Assembly (NCBI RefSeq): GCF_027744825.2
Contig: NW_026527056.1
Location: 1,054,001 to 1,118,000, forward strand
Origin: Synchiropus splendidus
Lineage: Eukaryota > Chordata > Actinopteri > Syngnathiformes > Callionymidae
Direction: 5' to 3'
DNA: 64,000 bases
Numbering within the stretch: position 1 is the stretch's first letter; each line of letters opens with the position of its first letter. This document shows positions 1 through 12,038 of this stretch, piece by piece. Both the position numbers and the translations under genes were made by a program. The notes under the pieces are model-generated. The model worked only from the letters and a program-made list of their open reading frames with translations, had not been told where the DNA came from and made no database searches.

Positions 1-1880
1 CGTTCCAGAATCGACCTTATCTCAGGCTGAAAACACGTTTTACGCATTGTGCCATAACTTTGCAGGGAAGCTTCAGAACATGAAATTTTCACCTCCCACT
101 GTAACAGAAAGGGACTTTCTAGTACTTGCACATCAATTCTAAGCTGTCTGAAGTGTTGTTCCAAAGAGATCAACATTTTTACGTTTGGCGTTTCGGAACC
201 CACCTTATCTCAGGCTGAAAACGCGTTTTCTGCATTGTCCCATAACTTTCCAGGGAAGCTTCAGAACATGAAATTTTGACCTCCCACTATAGCAGAAAGG
301 GTCTTTCTAGTAGTTGCACATCAAATCTAAGCTGTCTGAGGTGTTTTTCCAAAGTTATCAACATTTTTATGTTTGGCGTTCCAGAATCGACCTTATCTCA
401 GGCTGAAAACGCGTTTTACGCATTGTGCCATAACTTTGCAGGGAAGCTTGAGAAAATGAAATTTTCACCTCCCACTAAAGCAGAAAGGATCTTTCTAGTA
501 GTTGCACATCAAATCTAAGCTGACTGAAGTGTTGTTCCAAAGTTATCAACATTTTTACGCTTGGCGTTCCGGAACCCACCTTATCTCAGGCTGAAAACGC
601 GTTTTCTGCATTGTGCCATAACTTTGCAGGGAAGCTTCAGAACATGAAATGTTCACCTCCCACTATAGAAGAAAGGGTCTTTCTAGTAGTTGCACATCAA
701 ATCTAAGCTGTCTGAAGTGTTTTTCGAAAGTTATCAACATTTTTATGTTTGGCGTTCCAGAATCGACCTTATCTCAGGCTGAAAACGCGTTATCTGCATT
801 GTGCCATAACTTTGCATGGAAGCTTCAGAACATGAAATGTTCACCTCCCACGATAGCAGAAAGGGTCTTTCTAGTAGTTGCACATCAAATCTAAGCTGTC
901 TGAAGTGTTTTTCCAAAGTTATCAACATTTTTATGTTTGGCGTTCCAGAATCGACCTTATCTCAGGCTGAAAACGCGTTGTCTGCATTGTGCCATAACTT
1001 TGCATGGAAGCTTCTGAACATGAAATTTTAACCTACCACTATAGCAGGAAGGGTCTTTCTAGTAGTTGCACATCAAATCTAAGCTGTCTGATGTGTTTTT
1101 CCAAAGTTATCAACGTTGTTATGTATGGCGTTCCGGAATCAACCTTATCTCAGGCTGAAAACGCATTTTACGCATTGTGCCATAACTTTGCAGGGAAGCT
1201 TCAGAACATGAAATGTTCACCTCCCACTATAGCAGAAAGGGTCTTTCTAGTAGTTGCACATCAAATTTAAGCTGTCTGAAGTGTTTTTTAAAAGTTATCA
1301 ACATTTTTATGTTTGGCGTTCCGGAACCCACCTTATCTCAGGCTGAAAACGCGTTTTCTGCATTGTGCCATATCTTTGCAGGGAAGCTTCAGAACATGAA
1401 AATTTAACCTCCCACTATAGCAGAAAAGGTCCTTCTAGTAGTTGCACATCAAATCTAAGCTGTTTGAAGTGTTTTTCCAAAGTTATCAACATTTTTATGT
1501 TTGGCGTTCCGGAATCAACCTTATCTCAGGCTGAAAACGCATTTTCTGCATTGTGCCATAACTTCTCAGGGAAGCTTCAGAACATGAAATGTTCACCTCC
1601 CACGATAGCAGAAAGGGTCTTTCTAGTAGTTGCACATAAGATCTAAGCTGTCCGAAGTGTTTTTCGAAAGTTATCAACATTTTTATGTTTGGTGTTCCGG
1701 AATCGACCTTATCTCAGGCTGAAAACGCGTTTTCTGCATTGTCCCATGACTTTCCAGGGAAGCTTCAGAACATGAAATTTCGACCTCCCACTATAGCAGA
1801 AAGGGTCTTTCTAGTAGTTGCACATCAAATCTAAGCTGTCTGAAGTGTTATTCCAAAGTTATCAACATTTTTATGTTTGG
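1..1880 (+). repeat. 10-monomer HOR, copy 1 (1,880 bp)
   Basis: Positions 1-820 reappear at 1881-2700 with very few differences. Shared markers include the CACGTTTTACGC variant, the CAAAGAGATCAAC variant and the GGAAGCTTGAGAAAATG variant. Ten monomers of 188 make 1,880. The segment 1269-1640 also matches 3149-3520 at the same offset. The left end of the unit is outside the window, so its true phase is unknown. Confidence 0.85.
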
Positions 1881-3530
1881 CGTTCCAGAATCGACCTTAT
1901 CTCAGGCTGAAAACACGTTTTACGCATTGTGCCATAACTTTGCAGGGAAGCTTCAGAACATGAAATTTTCACCTCCCACTGTAACAGAAAGGGTCTTTCT
2001 AGTACTTGCACATCAATTCTAAGCTGTCTGAAGTGTTGTTCCAAAGAGATCAACATTTTTACGTTTGGCGTTTCGGAACCCACCTTATCTCAGGCTGAAA
2101 ACGCGTTTTCTGCATTGTCCCATAACTTTCCAGGGAAGCTTCAGAACATGAAATTTTGACCTCCCACTATAGCAGAAAGGGTCTTTCTAGTAGTTGCACA
2201 TCAAATCTAAGCTGTCTGAGGTGTTTTTCCAAAGTTATCAACATTTTTATGTTTGGCGTTCCAGAATCGACCTTATCTCAGGCTGAAAACGCGTTTTACG
2301 CATTGTGCCATAACTTTGCAGGGAAGCTTGAGAAAATGAAATTTTCACCTCCCACTAAAGCAGAAAGGGTCTTTCTAGTAGTTGCACATCAAATCTAAGC
2401 TGACTGAAGTGTTGTTCCAAAGTTATCAACATTTTTACGCTTGGCGTTCCGGAACCCACCTTATCTCAGGCTGAAAACGCGTTTTCTGCATTGTGCCATA
2501 ACTTTGCAGGGAAGCTTCAGAACATGAAATGTTCACCTCCCACTATAGAAGAAAGGGTCTTTCTAGTAGTTGCACATCAAATCTAAGCTGTCTGAAGTGT
2601 TTTTCGAAAGTTATCAACATTTTTATGTTTGGCGTTCCAGAATCGACCTTATCTCAGGCTGAAAACGCGTTATCTGCATTGTGCCATAACTTTGCATGGA
2701 AGCTTCCGAACATGAAATTTTAACCTACCACTATAGCAGAAAGGGTCTTTCTAGTAGTTGCACATCAAATCTAAGCTGTCTGAGGTGTTTTTCCAAAGTT
2801 ATCAACATTTTTATGTTTGGCGTTCCAGAATCGACCTTATCTCAGGCTGAAAACGCGTTTTACGCATTGTGCCATAACTTTGCAGGGAAGCTTGAGAAAA
2901 TGAAATTTTCACCTCCCACTAAAGCAGAAAGGATCTTTCTAGTAGTTGCACATCAAATCTAAGCTGACTGAAGTGTTGTTCCAAAGTTATCAAAATTTTT
3001 ACGCTTGGCGTTCCGGAACCCACCTTATCTCAGGCTGAAAACGCGTTTTCTGCATTGTGCCATAACTTCTCAGGGAAACTTCAGAACATGAAATGTTCAC
3101 CTCCCACTATAGAAGAAAGGGTCTTTCTAGTAGTTGCACATCAAATCTAAGCTGTCTGAAGTGTTTTTTAAAAGTTATCAACATTTTTACGTTTGGCGTT
3201 CCGGAACCCACCTTATCTCAGGCTGAAAACGCGTTTTCTGCATTGTGCCATATCTTTGCAGGGAAGCTTCAGAACATGAAATTCTAACCTCCCACTATAG
3301 CAGAAAGGGTCCTTCTAGTAGTTGCACATCAAATCTAAGCTGTTTGAAGTGTTTTTCCAAAGTTATCAACATTTTTATGTTTGGCGTTCCGGAATCAACC
3401 TTATCTCAGGCTGAAAATGCATTTTCTGCATTGTGCCATAACTTCTCAGGGAAGCTTCAGAACATGAAATGTTCACATCCCACGATAGCAGAATGGCTCT
3501 TTCTAGTAGTTGCACATCAGATCTAAGCTG
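1881..3530 (+). repeat. 10-monomer HOR, copy 2, with replaced interior
   Basis: This copy matches 1-820 and 1269-1640 at an offset of 1,880. The interior from about 2705 to 3148 does not follow copy 1: the expected monomers (825-1268) are replaced by ones matching 329-705. The register is kept across the replacement. After about 3530 the match to copy 1 is lost. Confidence 0.8.
2773..3148 (+). repeat. Conversion-like two-monomer patch
   Basis: This segment matches 329-705 (offset 2,444 = 13 x 188), including the CTGAGGTG, GAGAAAATG and CTGACTGAAGTGTTG variants. It sits inside a HOR copy that otherwise follows the 1,880-bp register. A small private change (TATCAAAATTT at about 2986) is shared with 5618, so this patched version was the source of the later copy at 5405. 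Confidence 0.75.
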
Positions 3531-5440
3531 TCTGAAGTGTTTTTCGAAAGTTATCAACATTTTTATGTTTGGCGTTTCGGAACCCACCTTGTCTCAGGCT
3601 GAAAAATCATTTTCTGCATTGTCCCATAACTTCTCAGGGAAGCTTCACAACATGAAATTTCGACCTCCCACTATAGCAGAAAGGGTCTTTCTAGTTGTTG
3701 CACATCAAATCTAAGCTGTCTGAAGGGTTTTTCCAAAGTTATCAACATTTTTATGTTTGGCGTTCCGGAACCCACCTTATCTCAGGCTGAAAACGCGTTT
3801 TCGGCATTGTGCCATAACTTTGCTGGGAAGCTTCAGAACATGAAATTTTCACGTCCCACTATAGCAGAAAGGGTCTTTTTAGTAGCTGCACATCAAATCT
3901 AAGCAGTCTGAAGTGTTTTTCGAAAGTTATCAACATTTTTATGTTTGGCGTTCCGGAATCGACCTTATCTCAGGCTGAAAATGTTTTTTACGCTTGGTGC
4001 CATAACTTTGCAGGGAAGCTTCAGGAAATGAAATTTTCACCTCCCACTATAGCAGAAAGGGTCTTTCTAGAAGTTGCACATCAAATCTAAGCTGTCTGAA
4101 GTGTTTTTCCAAAGTTATCAACATTTTTATGTTTGGCGTTACAGAATCGACCATATCTCAGGATGAAAAAATGTTTTCTGCATTGTCCCATATCTTCTCA
4201 GGGAAGCTTCAGAACATGAAATTTTGACCTAACACTATAGCAGAAAGGGTCTTTCTAGTAGTTGCACATCAAATCTAAGCTGTCTGATGTGTTTTTCCAA
4301 AGTTATCAACATTGTTATGTTTGGTGTTCCGGAATCGACCTTATCTCAGGCTGAAAACGCGTTTTCTGCATTGTGCCATAACTTCTCAGGGAAGCTTCAG
4401 AACATGAAATGTTCACCACCCACTATCGCAGAAAGGGTCTTTCTCGTAGTTGCACATCAAATCGAAGCTGTCTGAAGTGTTTTTCCAAAGTTATCAACAT
4501 TTTTATGTTTGGCGTTCCGGAATCGACCTTATCTCAGGCTGAAAATGCTTTTTTCGCTTGGTGCCATAACTTTGCAGGGAAGCTTCAGGAAATGAAATTT
4601 TCACCTCCCACTATAGCAGAAAGGGTCTTTCTAGTAGTTGCACATCAAATCGAAGCTGTCTGAAGTGTTTTTCCAAAGTTATGAATATTTTTATGTTTGG
4701 CGTTCCGGAACCCACCTTATCTCAGTCTGAAAACGCGTTATCTGCATTGTGCCATATCTTTGCAGGGAAGCTTCAGAAAATGAAATTTTAACCTCCCACT
4801 ATAGCAGAAAGGGTTTTTCTAGTAGTTGCACATCAAATCTAAGCTGTCTGAAGTGTTTTTCCAAAGTTATCAACATTTTTATGTTTGGCGTTTCGGAATC
4901 GATCTTATCACAGGCTGAAAACGCGTTTTCTGTATTGCGCCATAACTTCTCAGGGAAGCTTCAGAACATGAAATGTTCACCTCTCACTTTAGCGGAAAGG
5001 GTCTTTCTAGTAGTTGCACATCAAATCTAAGCTGTCTGAAGGGTTTTTCCAAAGTCATCAACATTTCTATGTTTGGCGTTCCGGAATCGACCTTATCTCA
5101 GGCTGTAAACGCGTTTTACGCATTGTGCCATAACTTTGCATGGAAGCTTCCGAACATGAAATTTTAACCTACCACTATAGCAGAAAGGGTCTTACGTGTA
5201 GTTGCACATCAAATCTAAGCTGTCTGAAGTTTTATTCCAAAGTGATCAACATTTTTACGTTTTGCGTTTCGGAACCCACCTTATCTCAGGATGAAAAATT
5301 GTTTTCTGCATTGTCCCATAACTTTCCAGGGAAGCTTCAGAACATGAAATTTTGACCTAACACTATAGCAGAAAGGGTCTTTCTAGTAGTTGCACATCAA
5401 ATCAAAGCTGTCTGAAGTGTTTTTCGAAAGTTATCAACAT
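3380..5440 (+). repeat. About 11-monomer block, copy 1
   Basis: This block is repeated at 6577-8830. The offset is 3,197 up to about 4475 and 3,385 after it, so copy 2 carries one extra monomer. Markers include GGCTGAAAAATCATTTTC (3598), GGATGAAAAAATG (4162), GAAAATGCTTTTTTCGC (4541), TTATGAATATTTTT (4679) and GGGTCTTACGTGTAG (5188). Confidence 0.85.
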
Positions 5441-6165
5441 TTTTATGTTTGTCGTTCCGGAATCGACCTTATCTCAGGCTGAAAACGCGTTTTACGCATT
5501 GTGCCATAACTTTGCAGGGAAGCTTGAGAAAATGAAATTTTCACCTCCCACTAAAGCAGAAAGGATCTTTCTAGTAGTTGCACATCAAATCTAAGCTGAC
5601 TGAAGTGTTGTTCCAAAGTTATCAAAATTTTTACGCTTGGCGTTCCGGAACCCACCTTATCTCAGGCTGAAAACGCGTTTTCTGCATTGTGCCATAACTT
5701 CTCAGGGAAGCTTCAGAACATGAAATGTTCACCTCCCACTATAGAAGAAAGGGTCTTTCTAGTAGTTGCACATCAAATCTAAGCTGTCTGAAGTGTTTTT
5801 TAAAAGTTATCAACATTTTTACGTTTGGCGTTCCGGAACCCACCTTATCTCAGGCTGAAAACGCGTTTTCTGCATTGTGCCATATCTTTGCAGGGAAGCT
5901 TCAGAACATGAAATTCTAACCTCCCACTATAGCAGAAAGGGTCCTTCTAGTAGTTGCACATCAAATCTAAGCTGTTTGAAGTGTTTTTCCAAAGTTATCA
6001 ACATTTTATGTTTGGCGTTCCGGAATCAACCTTATCTCAGGATGAAAATGCATTTTCTGCATTGTGCCATAACTTCTCAGGGAAGCCTCAGAACATGAAA
6101 TGTTCACATCACACGATAGCAGAAAGGGTCTTTCTAGTAGTTGCACATCAGATCTAAGCTGTCCG
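5405..6165 (+). repeat. Four-monomer block copied from 2773-3533
   Basis: The offset is 2,632 (14 x 188). Shared markers are TATCAAAATTTTTACGC, the GTGTTTTTTAAAAG variant and the CATATCTTTGC variant. Differences include loss of one T at about 6005 and two extra T at about 6172, giving the only notable length drift in the first 9 kb. Confidence 0.8.
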
Positions 6166-6576
6166 AAGTGTTTTTTTCGAAAGTTATCAACATTTTTATG
6201 TTTGGTGTTCCGGAACCCACCTTATGTCAGGCTGAAAACGCGTTTTCTGCATTGTGCCATATCTTTGCAGGGAAGCTTCAGAAAATGAAATTTTAACCTC
6301 CCACTATAGCAGAAAGGGTCCTTCTAGTAGTTGCACATCAAATCTAAGCTGTCTGAAGTGTTTTTCCAAAGTTATCAACATTTTTATGTTTGGCGTTCCG
6401 GAATCGACCTTATCTCCGGCTGAAAACGCTTTTTACGCTTTGTGCCATAACTTTGCAGGGAAGCTTCAGGAAATGAAATTTTCACCTCCCACTATAGCAG
6501 AAAGGGTCTTTCTAGAAGTTGCACATCAAATCGAAGCTGTCTGAAGTGTTTTTCCAAAGTTATCAACATTTTTATG

Positions 6577-8830
6577 TTTGGCGTTCCGGAATCAACCTTA
6601 TCTCAGGCTGAAAATGCATTTTCTGCATTGTGCCATAACTTCTCAGGGAAGCTTCAGAACATGAAATGTTCACATCCCACGATAGCAGAATGGCTCTTTC
6701 TAGTAGTTGCACATCAGATCTAAGCTGTCCGAAGTGTTTTTCGAAAGTTATCAACATTTTTATGTTTGGCGTTTCGGAACCCACCTTGTCTCAGGCTGAA
6801 AAATCATTTTCTGCATTGTCCCATAACTTCTCAGGGAAGCTTCACAACATGAAATTTCGACCTCCCACTATAGCAGAAAGGGTCTTTCTAGTTGTTGCAC
6901 ATCAAATCTAAGCTGTCTGAAGGGTTTTTCCAAAGTTATCAACATTTTTATGTTTGGCGTTCCGGAAACCACCTTATCTCAGGCTGAAAACGCGTTTTCT
7001 GCATTGTGCCATATCTTTGCAGGGAAGCTTCAGAACATGAAATTTTCACGTCCCACTATAGCAGAAAGGGTCTTTTTAGTAGCTGCACATCAAATCTAAG
7101 CAGTCTGAAGTGTTTTTCGAAAGTTATCAACATTTTTATGTTTGGCGTTCCGGAATCGACCTTATCTCAGGCTGAAAATGCTTTTTACGCTTGGTGCCAT
7201 AACTTTGCAGGGAAGCTTCAGGAAATGAAATTTTCACCTCCCACTATAGCAGAAAGGGTCTTTCTAGAAGTTGCACATCAAATCTAAGCTGTCTGAAGTG
7301 TTTTTCCAAAGTTATCAACATTTTTATGTTTGGCGTTACAGAATCGACCATATCTCAGGATGAAAAAATGTTTTCTGCATTGTCCCATATCTTCTCAGGG
7401 AAGCTTCAGAACATGAAATTTTGACCTAACACTATAGCAGAAAGGGTCTTTCTAGTAGTTGCACATCAAATCTAAGCTGTCTGATGTGTTTTTCCAAAGT
7501 TATCAACATTGTTATGTTTGGTGTTCCGGAATCGACCTTATCTCAGGCTGAAAACGCGTTTTCTGCATTGTGCCATAACTTCTCAGGGAAGCTTCAGAAC
7601 ATGAAATGTTCACCACCCACTATCGCAGAAAGGGTCTTTCTCGTAGTTGCACATCAAATCGAAGCGGTCTGAAGTGTTTTTCCAAAGTTATCAACATTTT
7701 TATGTTTGGCGTTCCGGAACCCACCTTATCTCAGGCTGAAAACGCGTTATCTGCATTGTGCCATATCTTTGCTGGGAAGCTTCAGAAAATGAAATTTTAA
7801 CCTCCCACTATAGCAGAAAGGGTCCTTCTAGTAGTTGCACATCAAATCTAAGCTGTCTGAAGTGTTTTTCCAAAGTTATCAACATTTTTATGTTTGGCGT
7901 TCCGGAATCGACCTTATCTCAGGCTGAAAATGCTTTTTTCGCTTGGTGCCATAACTTTGCAGGGAAGCTTCAGGAAATGAAATTTTCACCTCCCACTATA
8001 GCAGAAAGGGTCTTTCTAGTAGTTGCACATCAAATCGAAGCTGTCTGAATTGTTTTTCCAAAGTTATGAATATTTTTATGTTTGGCGTTCCGGAACCCAC
8101 CTTATCTCAGTCTGAAAACGCGTTATCTGCATTGTGCCATATCTTTGCAGGGAAGCTTCAGAAAATGAAATTTTAACCTCCCACTATAGCAGAAAGGGTT
8201 TTTCTAGTAGTTGCACATCAAATCTAAGCTGTCTGAAGTGTTTTTCCAAAGTTATCAACATTTTTATGTTTGGCGTTTCGGAATCGATCTTATCACAGGC
8301 TGAAAACGCGTTTTCTGTATTGTGCCATAACTTCTCAGGGAAGCTTCAGAACATGAAATGTTCACCTCTCACTTTAGCGGAAAGGGTCTTTCTAGTAGTT
8401 GCACATCAAATCTAAGCTGTCTGAAGGGTTTTTCCAAAGTCATCAACATTTCTATGTTTGGCGTTCCGGAATCGACCTTATCTCAGGCTGTAAACGCATT
8501 TTACGCATTGTGCCATAACTTTGCATGGAAGCTTCCGAACATGAAATATTAACCTACCACTATAGCAGAAAGGGTCTTACGTGTAGTTGCACATCAAATC
8601 TAAGCTGTCTGAAGTTTTATTCCAAAGTGATCAACATTTTTACGTTTTGCGTTTCGGAACCCACCTTATCTCAGGATGAAAAATTGTTTTCTGCATTGTC
8701 CCATAACTTTCCAGGGAAGCTTCAGAACATGAAATTTTGACCTAACACTATAGCAGAAAGGGTCTTTCTAGTAGTTGCACATCAAATCAAAGCTGTCTGA
8801 AGTGTTTTTCGTAAGTTATCAACATTTTTA
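6577..8830 (+). repeat. About 12-monomer block, copy 2
   Basis: This is the second copy of 3380-5440, with every marker in the same order. One additional monomer lies at about 7675-7865: a GAACCCACC type with GCGTTATCTGC and TTTGCTGGG. The flanking copies match cleanly on both sides, which is the footprint of a one-monomer unequal exchange. Confidence 0.85.
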
Positions 8831-8980
8831 TGTTTGTCGTTCCGGAATCGACCTTATCTCAGGCTGAAAATGCTTTTTACGGTTTGTGCCATAACTTTGC
8901 AGGGAAGCTTCAGGAAATGAAATTTTCACCTCCCACTATAGCAGAAAGGGTCTTTCTAGAAGTTGCACATCAAATCTAAG

Positions 8981-9970
8981 CTGTCTCAAGTGTTTTTCGA
9001 AAGTTATAAACATTTTTATGTTTGGCGTTCCAGAATCGACCTTATCTCAGGCTGAAAACGTGTTGTCTGCATTGTGCCATAACTTGGCATGGAAGCTTCC
9101 GAACACGAAATGTTCACCTCCCACTATAGCAGAAAGGGTCTTTCTAGTAGTTGCACATCAAATCTAAGCTGTCTGAAGTGTTTTTTCTAAGTTATCAACA
9201 TTTTTATTTTTGGCGTTCCGGAATCGACCTTATCTCTGGCTGAAAACGCGTTTTACGCATTGTGCCATAACTTCTCAGGGAAGCTTCAGAACATCAAATG
9301 TTCACCTAACACTATAGCAGAAAAGGTCTTTCTAGTAGTTGCACATCAAATCTAAGCTGTCTGAAGTGTTTTTCCAAAGTTATCAACATTTTTATGTTTG
9401 GCGTTCCGGAATCGACCTTATCTCAGGCTGAAAACGCGTTTTACGTATTGTGCCATAACTTTGCAGGGAAGCTTCAGGACCTTTAATTTTCACCATCCAC
9501 TATATCAGAAAGGGTCTTTCTAGTAGTTGCACCTCAAATCTAAGCTGTCTGAAGTGTTTTTCCAAAGTTATCAACATTTTTATGTTTGGCGTTCCAGAAT
9601 CGACCTTATGTCAGGCTGAAAACGCGTTGTCAGATTGTGCCATAACTTTGCATGGAAGCTTCCGAACATGAAATTTTAACCTCCTACTATAGCAGAAAGG
9701 CTCTTTCTAGTAGTTGCACATCAAATCTAAGCTGTCTGAAATGTTTTTCCAAAGTTATCAACATTTTTACGTTTGGCGTTTCGGAATCGACCTTATCTTA
9801 GGCTGAAAATGCGTTTTACACATTGTGCAATAATTTTGCAGGCAAGCTTCAGAACATGAAATTTTCACCTCCCACTATAGCAGAAAGGGTCTTTCTTGTA
9901 GTTGCACATCAAATCTAAGCTGTCTGAAGTGTTTTTCCAAAGTTATCAACATTTTTATGTTTGGCGTTTC
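8981..9970 (+). repeat. 11-monomer-spaced block, copy 1
   Basis: This block is repeated at 11048-12038 (offset 2,067, then 2,068 after a one-base deletion near 9630). Shared markers are CTGTCTCAAG, AAGTTATAAACATT, CTTCCGAACACGAAATG, CAGGACCTTTAATTTTC and the TTACACATTGTGCAATAA variant. Confidence 0.85.
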
Positions 9971-10012
9971 GGAATCGATCTTATCACAGGCTGAAAACGC
10001 GTTTTCTGTATT

Positions 10013-10720
10013 GTGCCATATCTTTGCAGGGAAGCTTCAGAAAATGAAATTTTAACCTCCCACTATAGCAGAAAGGGTTTTTCTAGTAGTTGCACATCAA
10101 ATCTAAGCTGTCTGAAGTGTTTTTCCAAAGTTATCAACATTTTGATGTTTGGCGTTTCGGAATCGATCTTATCACGGCCTGAAAACGCGTTTTCTGTATT
10201 GTGCCATAACTTCTCAGGGAAGCTTCAGAACATGAAATGTTCACCTCTCACTTTAGCGGAAAGGGTCTTTCTAGTAGTTGCACATCAAATCTAAGCTGTC
10301 TGAAGGGTTTTTCCAAAGTCATCAACATTTCTATGTTTGGCGTTCCGGAATCGACCTTATCTCAGGCTGTAAACGCGTTTTACGCATTGTGCCATAACTT
10401 TGCATGGAAGCTTCCGAACATGAAATTTTAACCTACCACTATAGCAGAAAGGGTCTTACGTGTAGTTGCACATCAAATCTAAGCTGTCTGAAGTTTTATT
10501 CCAAAGTGATCAACATTTTTACGTTTTGCGTTTCGGAACCCACCTTATCTCAGGATGAAAAATTGTTTTCTGCATTGTCCCATAACTTTCCAGGGAAGCT
10601 TCAGAACATGAAATTTTGACCTAACACTATAGCAGAAAGGGTCTTTCTAGTAGTTGCACATCAAATCGAAGCTGTCTGAAGTGTTTTTCGAAAGTTATCA
10701 ACATTTTTATGTTTGTCGTT
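10013..10720 (+). repeat. Third copy of the 8134-8841 segment
   Basis: The offset from 8134-8841 is 1,879. The TTATCAC-AGGCTG, CTCTCACTTTAGCGG, CAAAGTCATCAAC and CTTACGTGTAG variants all recur. The monomer just upstream (about 9917-10104) is chimeric: its first half is the TTTCGGAATCGATC type and its second half is the CATATCTTTGC type, suggesting a recombination junction within a monomer. Confidence 0.8.
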
Positions 10721-11047
10721 CCGGAATCGACCTTATCTCAGGCTGAAAACGCGTTTTACGTATTGTGCCATAACTTTGCAGGGAAGCTTCAGGACCTTTA
10801 ATTTTCACCATCCACTATATCAGAAAGGGTCTTTCTAGTAGTTGCACCTCAAATCTAAGCTGTCTGAAGTGTTTTTCCAAAGTTATCAACATTTTTATGT
10901 TTGGCGTTCCAGAATCGACCTTATGTCAGGCTGAAAACGCGTTGTCTGCATTGTGCCATAACTTTGCATGGAAGCTTCCGAACATGAAATTTTAACCTCC
11001 TACTATAGCAGAAAGGCTCTTTCTAGAAGTTGCACATCGAATCTAAG

Positions 11048-12038
11048 CTGTCTCAAGTGTTTTTCGAAAGTTATAAACATTTTTATGTTTGGCGTTCCAG
11101 AATCGACCTTATCTCTGGCTGAAAACGCGTTGTCTGCATTGTGCCATAACTTGGCATGGAAGCTTCCGAACACGAAATGTTCACCTCCCACTATAGCAGA
11201 AAGGGTCTTTCTAGTAGTTGCACATCAAATCTAAGCTGTCTGAAGTGTTTTTTCTAAGTTATCAACATTTTTATGTTTGGCGTTCCGGAATCGACCTTAT
11301 CTCTGGCTGAAAACGCGTTTTACGCATTGTGCCATAACTTCTCAGGGAAGCTTCAGAACATCAAATGTTCACCTAACACTATAGCAGAAAAGGTCTTTCT
11401 AGTAGTTGCACATCAAATCAATGCTGTCTGAAGTGTTTTTCCAAAGTTATGAACATTTTTATGTTTGGCGTTCCGGAATCGACCTTATCTCAGGCTGAAA
11501 ACGCGTTTTACGTATTGTGCCATAACTTTGCAGGGAAGCTTCAGGACCTTTAATTTTCACCATCCACTATATCAGAAAGGGTCTTTCTAGTAGTTGCACC
11601 TCAAATCTAAGCTGTCTGAAGTGGTTTTCCAAAGTTATCAACATTTTTATGTTTGGCGTTCCAGAATCGACCTTATGTCAGGCTGAAAACGCGTTGTCTG
11701 CATTGTGCCATAACTTTGCATGGAAGCTTCCGAACATGAAATTTTAACCTCCTACTATAGCAGAAAGGCTCTTTCTAGTAGTTGCACATCAAATCTAAGC
11801 TGTCTGAAATGTTTTTCCAAAGTTATCAACATTTTTACGTTTGGCGTTTCGGAATCGACCTTATCTTAGGCTGAAAATGCGTTTTACACATTGTGCAATA
11901 ATTTTGCAGGGAAGGTTCAGAACATGAAATTTTCACCTCCCACTATAGCAGAAAGGGTCTTTCTCGTAGTTGCACATCAAATCTAAGCTGTCTGAAGTGT
12001 TTTTCCAAAGTTATCAACATTTTTATGTTTGGCGTTCC
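11048..12038 (+). repeat. 11-monomer-spaced block, copy 2
   Basis: This is the second copy of 8981-9970. The CAGGACCTTTAATTTTC marker occurs at 9476, 10791 and 11543, so part of the block (about 9430-9700) is present a third time between the two main copies. The spacings are 1,315 (7 monomers less one base) and 752 (4 monomers). Confidence 0.85.
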
